From Robiginitomaculum sp. (GTDB taxonomy: Bacteria > Pseudomonadota > Alphaproteobacteria > Caulobacterales > Maricaulaceae), in NCBI GenBank assembly GCA_021776525.1, contig JAJFFT010000006.1:639592-703591 (forward strand): DNA of 64,000 nucleotides. The letters run 5' to 3'. The position numbers and the translations under genes were made by a program. Numbering within the stretch: position 1 is the stretch's first letter; each line of letters opens with the position of its first letter. The notes under the pieces are model-generated. The model ran no database searches and was not told where the DNA came from. It saw only the letters and a list, made by a program, of their open reading frames with translations. Shown piece by piece: positions 62,214 through 64,000 of this stretch.

Positions 62214-62561
62214 TTAAGGCGTGTTGTTTTCATTTGACCGGTTTGTCGCGTCGCCCTTATCCAGCGGGCGTTCACGCCAGGACCAGTCTCCAAGCTTGCT
62301 TATGGCCCAAAACGGCACTTTGTCCAATACTTGTGGCACCGGATCAAAGCCATGAGAGCCAAATGGATGGCAGCGCAGCAGGCGCGAGGCGGTTAACCAG
62401 CCACCGCGCCACGCCCCGTGTTTGCGAATGGCCTCCATCCCATAGGTGGAACAGGTCGGCTCGTGGCGGCAACGCACCCCCATGGCGGCAAAAGCCGGGC
62501 TAAGGGTCACCTTATAAAGGCGCAACAGGGCAATCATAATGAAGGACGGCAGGCGGCGCAT
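62214..62561 (-). CDS. yidD: Membrane protein insertion efficiency factor YidD
   Basis: 115 residues. LLRLYKVTLSP, then CRHEPTCSTYGMEAIRKHGA and LTASRLLRCHPFGSHGFDPV, are the diagnostic YidD blocks with the three cysteines. It aids YidC-dependent membrane insertion. Here it precedes thrS by 15 bp instead of lying near rnpA-yidC, as in a number of Alphaproteobacteria. The C-terminus is longer than in E. coli (about 85), carrying a charged tail. Confidence 0.96.
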   Translation of the reverse strand: MRRLPSFIMIALLRLYKVTLSPAFAAMGVRCRHEPTCSTYGMEAIRKHGAWRGGWLTASRLLRCHPFGSHGFDPVPQVLDKVPFWAISKLGDWSWRERPLDKGDATNRSNENNTP

Positions 62562-62643
62562 GGCGGGCTTTCTTTAATGAGTACGCTTTTTACGGTGTCA
62601 TGACGCTGATTTCAAATTGCATGATCATAGTATGACAGTGACA

Positions 62644-62795
62644 GGCGGGGATATGTTGGCCTTATCCCCGTTTTATACAGGACCAAGCAGGGACCAAAAG
62701 GGTCAATACGGCACGTTTAAGGGGCAATTAAGGGATAATAAGGGACCGTTATGGGGCAGGCGCAGGGGTGTCTGAGGGTCAATAAGGGGCAAAGC
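62644..62795. repeat. AAGGG-motif cluster B
   Basis: GGCGGGGATA (62644-62653) followed by about nine degenerate (T/A)AAGGG(G)nnAAT motifs within 110 bp. Examples are AAAGGGTCAAT, TTTAAGGGGCAAT, TAAGGGATAAT and AATAAGGGGCAAA. Same layout and orientation as cluster A at 2386-2525. Confidence 0.55.
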
Positions 62796-63006
62796 AGTCC
62801 CTTGAGTGCGCTATCCACGGTCTTCTTCTCCCATGGGGAGAGGAAAGCGCCTTTTGATCAGGGCTGCATCTGGTTTTCAGGTGCTGCATATCACATATTT
62901 ATCACACAATGTCATGGGTGGGGTATGATGCGGCTACGCCTTGGGCCTTACGTCCTAGGCACTTTTTCTTATGAGGGCAGGGCAATGCCTCTTTACAGGG
63001 GGGGGC

Positions 63007-63258
63007 ATGAAGAATCGTCGCCATAAAGGCTGGCCTGGGCCGCCCAATGGGGCGGGGTTGGGCAAAAAAGCAGGTTTTGAAGAGGGTCGGTCTCAAAAAA
63101 TAACCCTTAGATGCTGCATATGCGAGACTATTAACCTCTTGAGGGGGCTGACGCAGGAAAATGCTCTCAACAAATTGGGTAAATGTGATACGAAAAACCC
63201 TTATAAAACCACGTTTCAAAAAAGAATCTGCAGATTCGTGCAGATTCACGCACATTAG
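63007..63258 (+). CDS. Doubtful small open frame after a G8 tract
   Basis: An 83-codon frame starting MKNRRHKGWPGPPNGAGLGK. The ATG follows a run of eight G (62998-63005) that could act as a ribosome site. The sequence has scattered Cys and basic residues but no recognisable domain, and the region otherwise looks non-coding. Likely spurious, but it cannot be ruled out. Confidence 0.15.
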   Translation: MKNRRHKGWPGPPNGAGLGKKAGFEEGRSQKITLRCCICETINLLRGLTQENALNKLGKCDTKNPYKTTFQKRICRFVQIHAH

Positions 63259-63492
63259 GGGTTGCGCTATTATGAAAAGGGAATAAAACCCCATCTCCGG
63301 TCGGGCGACGGCGGGTTTTTGGACGGCAAACACTTCGGTGACTTGCAAAAAAAGAACCCAATGCTTATATCCCGACCATACGTATTTTTCAGATTGTTTC
63401 GCGTTAAGCCTTCTTTAGGCAGGCTTGCGGGGGACTTTTTTGGCTCTGACTAAGTGTTGTCATCGGTGCTGAAAATTATCTGATAAATGTGT

Positions 63493-63521
63493 TTGACAGC
63501 GAAACGGAGGGTGCTTATAAA
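63493..63521 (+). promoter_or_regulatory. Strong sigma70-type promoter of the rRNA operon
   Basis: TTGACA (63493-63498) and TATAAA (63516-63521) with a 17-bp spacer, preceded by an AT-rich stretch (about 63469-63490) that may serve as an UP element. It is about 310 bp upstream of the 16S start. Confidence 0.8.
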
Positions 63522-63600
63522 GCGCGCTCTTCGCCGGAAGGGCCTCTCGGAAACGGGGGGTTTGGAAGGCGGGAAGTATAGGTTTTTGCTTATGTTTCCG

Positions 63601-63610
63601 GCTCTTTGAC
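63601..63610 (+). promoter_or_regulatory. BoxA-like antitermination site in the rrn leader
   Basis: GCTCTTTGAC matches the core of the rrn boxA (GCTCTTTA/GA), between the rrn promoter and 16S, where NusB-NusE would load. Confidence 0.6.
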
Positions 63611-63832
63611 ATCGTTAGGAATAGGAAAGAGAAACGCAGGCGGCGACGTCTTGGCGGCACCCTCTAGGGGGTGCAATTGAGATGCCGACAAAGGCGTTTC
63701 TCGTGACGAAATCGCTACATTGATTTGAAGCTCTTCGGAGCTGATATGAGATGAAGTGGTAACCCGTAACAATTTAAGAAATGCTTTGCGATTTTCAATG
63801 GTTAGACATTGAATATTGAAGTCGGATCAATT

Positions 63833-64000
63833 CAATTTGAGAGTTTGATCCTGGCTCAGAACGAACGCTGGCGGCAGGCTTAACACATGCAAGTCGAACG
63901 CCCTCTTCGGAGGGAGTGGCAGACGGGTGAGTAACGCGTGGGAAACTACCCTGTAGTTCGGAATAATCCATGGAAACGTGGCCTAATACCGTATACGCCC
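63833..64000 (+). rRNA. rrs: 16S ribosomal RNA (5' end, partial)
   Basis: GAGTTTGATCCTGGCTCAG begins at 63841, which corresponds to E. coli position 9, so the mature end is near 63833. The following AACGAACGCTGGCGGCAGGC and GACGGGTGAGTAACGCGTGG are universal or alphaproteobacterial segments. The gene continues beyond the window. Confidence 0.98.

Larger units (their letters stand above)
62562..63832. other. Long non-coding stretch upstream of the rrn operon (1.27 kb)
   Basis: Holds the AAGGG cluster B (62644-62795), a possible small open frame at 63007-63258, the rrn promoter (63493-63521) and the leader with boxA. A TTCAATG/CATTGAA hairpin (63794-63813) sits just before the 16S start. Between about 62830 and 63400 I see no gene that I can support. 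Confidence 0.6.

Noticed and set aside
63262..63453. Small frame in the rrn upstream region
   Set aside because: No domain, no clear ribosome site, and the composition looks like non-coding DNA.

Overview
The window comes from an alphaproteobacterial chromosome. The last 168 bases are the 5' end of a 16S rRNA gene with a typical alphaproteobacterial start. The ffh-rpsP-rimM-trmD-rplS order, the yidD-thrS pair, a TorF-type porin, a TonB-dependent receptor and small membrane proteins typical of the class agree with this. Base composition is moderate, with a few clearly AT-richer genes. I cannot name a genus. No transposase, integrase, phage module or CRISPR array is visible, and most of the window is ordinary chromosomal backbone.

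Layout: 1-2.3 kb, end of a fused two-ATPase peptide ABC transporter gene coupled to a small isoprenylcysteine-methyltransferase-like gene. 2.3-4.1 kb, a patchy stretch with an AAGGG-motif cluster, a GIY-YIG protein, REP-like hairpins and an AT-rich DUF4238 gene. 4.1-10.5 kb, acetyl-CoA synthetase, a kelch lipoprotein, a PLP decarboxylase and a membrane glycosyltransferase with a small membrane partner. 10.6-14.0 kb, soxR diverging from VOC, GNAT, secreted M24 peptidase and RidA-like lipoprotein genes, with a perfect SoxR box between. 14.2-17.5 kb, an SDR enzyme, a membrane-anchored protein, a Pif1-like helicase and a DUF3088 protein. 17.5-24.7 kb, a minus-strand run of exported Sel1-repeat proteins. 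24.8-28.2 kb, a LuxR-HTH/alpha-beta-hydrolase fusion and a TPR-sulfotransferase.

28.5-33.9 kb: TonB-dependent receptor, YghU-type GST coupled to an exported HExxH-TPR protein, tRNA-Gly(CCC) and a cytochrome P460 lipoprotein. 33.9-41.9 kb: M13 peptidase and a complete RND tripartite efflux operon. 42.2-47.2 kb: PhoR-like kinase, a double winged-helix regulator facing a VOC gene, a diiron protein behind a TetR-type palindrome, TorF porin and GFA protein. 47.2-50.5 kb: a ureohydrolase gene followed by a small accessory patch. In that patch the 3' end of the ureohydrolase gene is repeated in degenerate form 1.3 kb downstream, bracketing an unknown gene with an in-frame G9 tract; an AT-rich unknown gene follows. 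50.5-54.3 kb: ffh-rpsP-rimM-trmD-rplS. 54.3-62.6 kb: surface-glycan genes (two GT2, one GT39, one O-antigen ligase-like) around HMG-CoA lyase, thrS and yidD. 62.6-64 kb: a long non-coding stretch with a second AAGGG cluster, a strong rrn promoter and the 16S start.

The points most worth following up are the SoxR-controlled minus-strand gene set, the Sel1 operon, the transcription factor whose hydrolase domain has lost its catalytic Ser and His, the duplicated ureohydrolase 3' end with its G-tract gene, and the AAGGG-motif clusters found in two distant intergenic regions.
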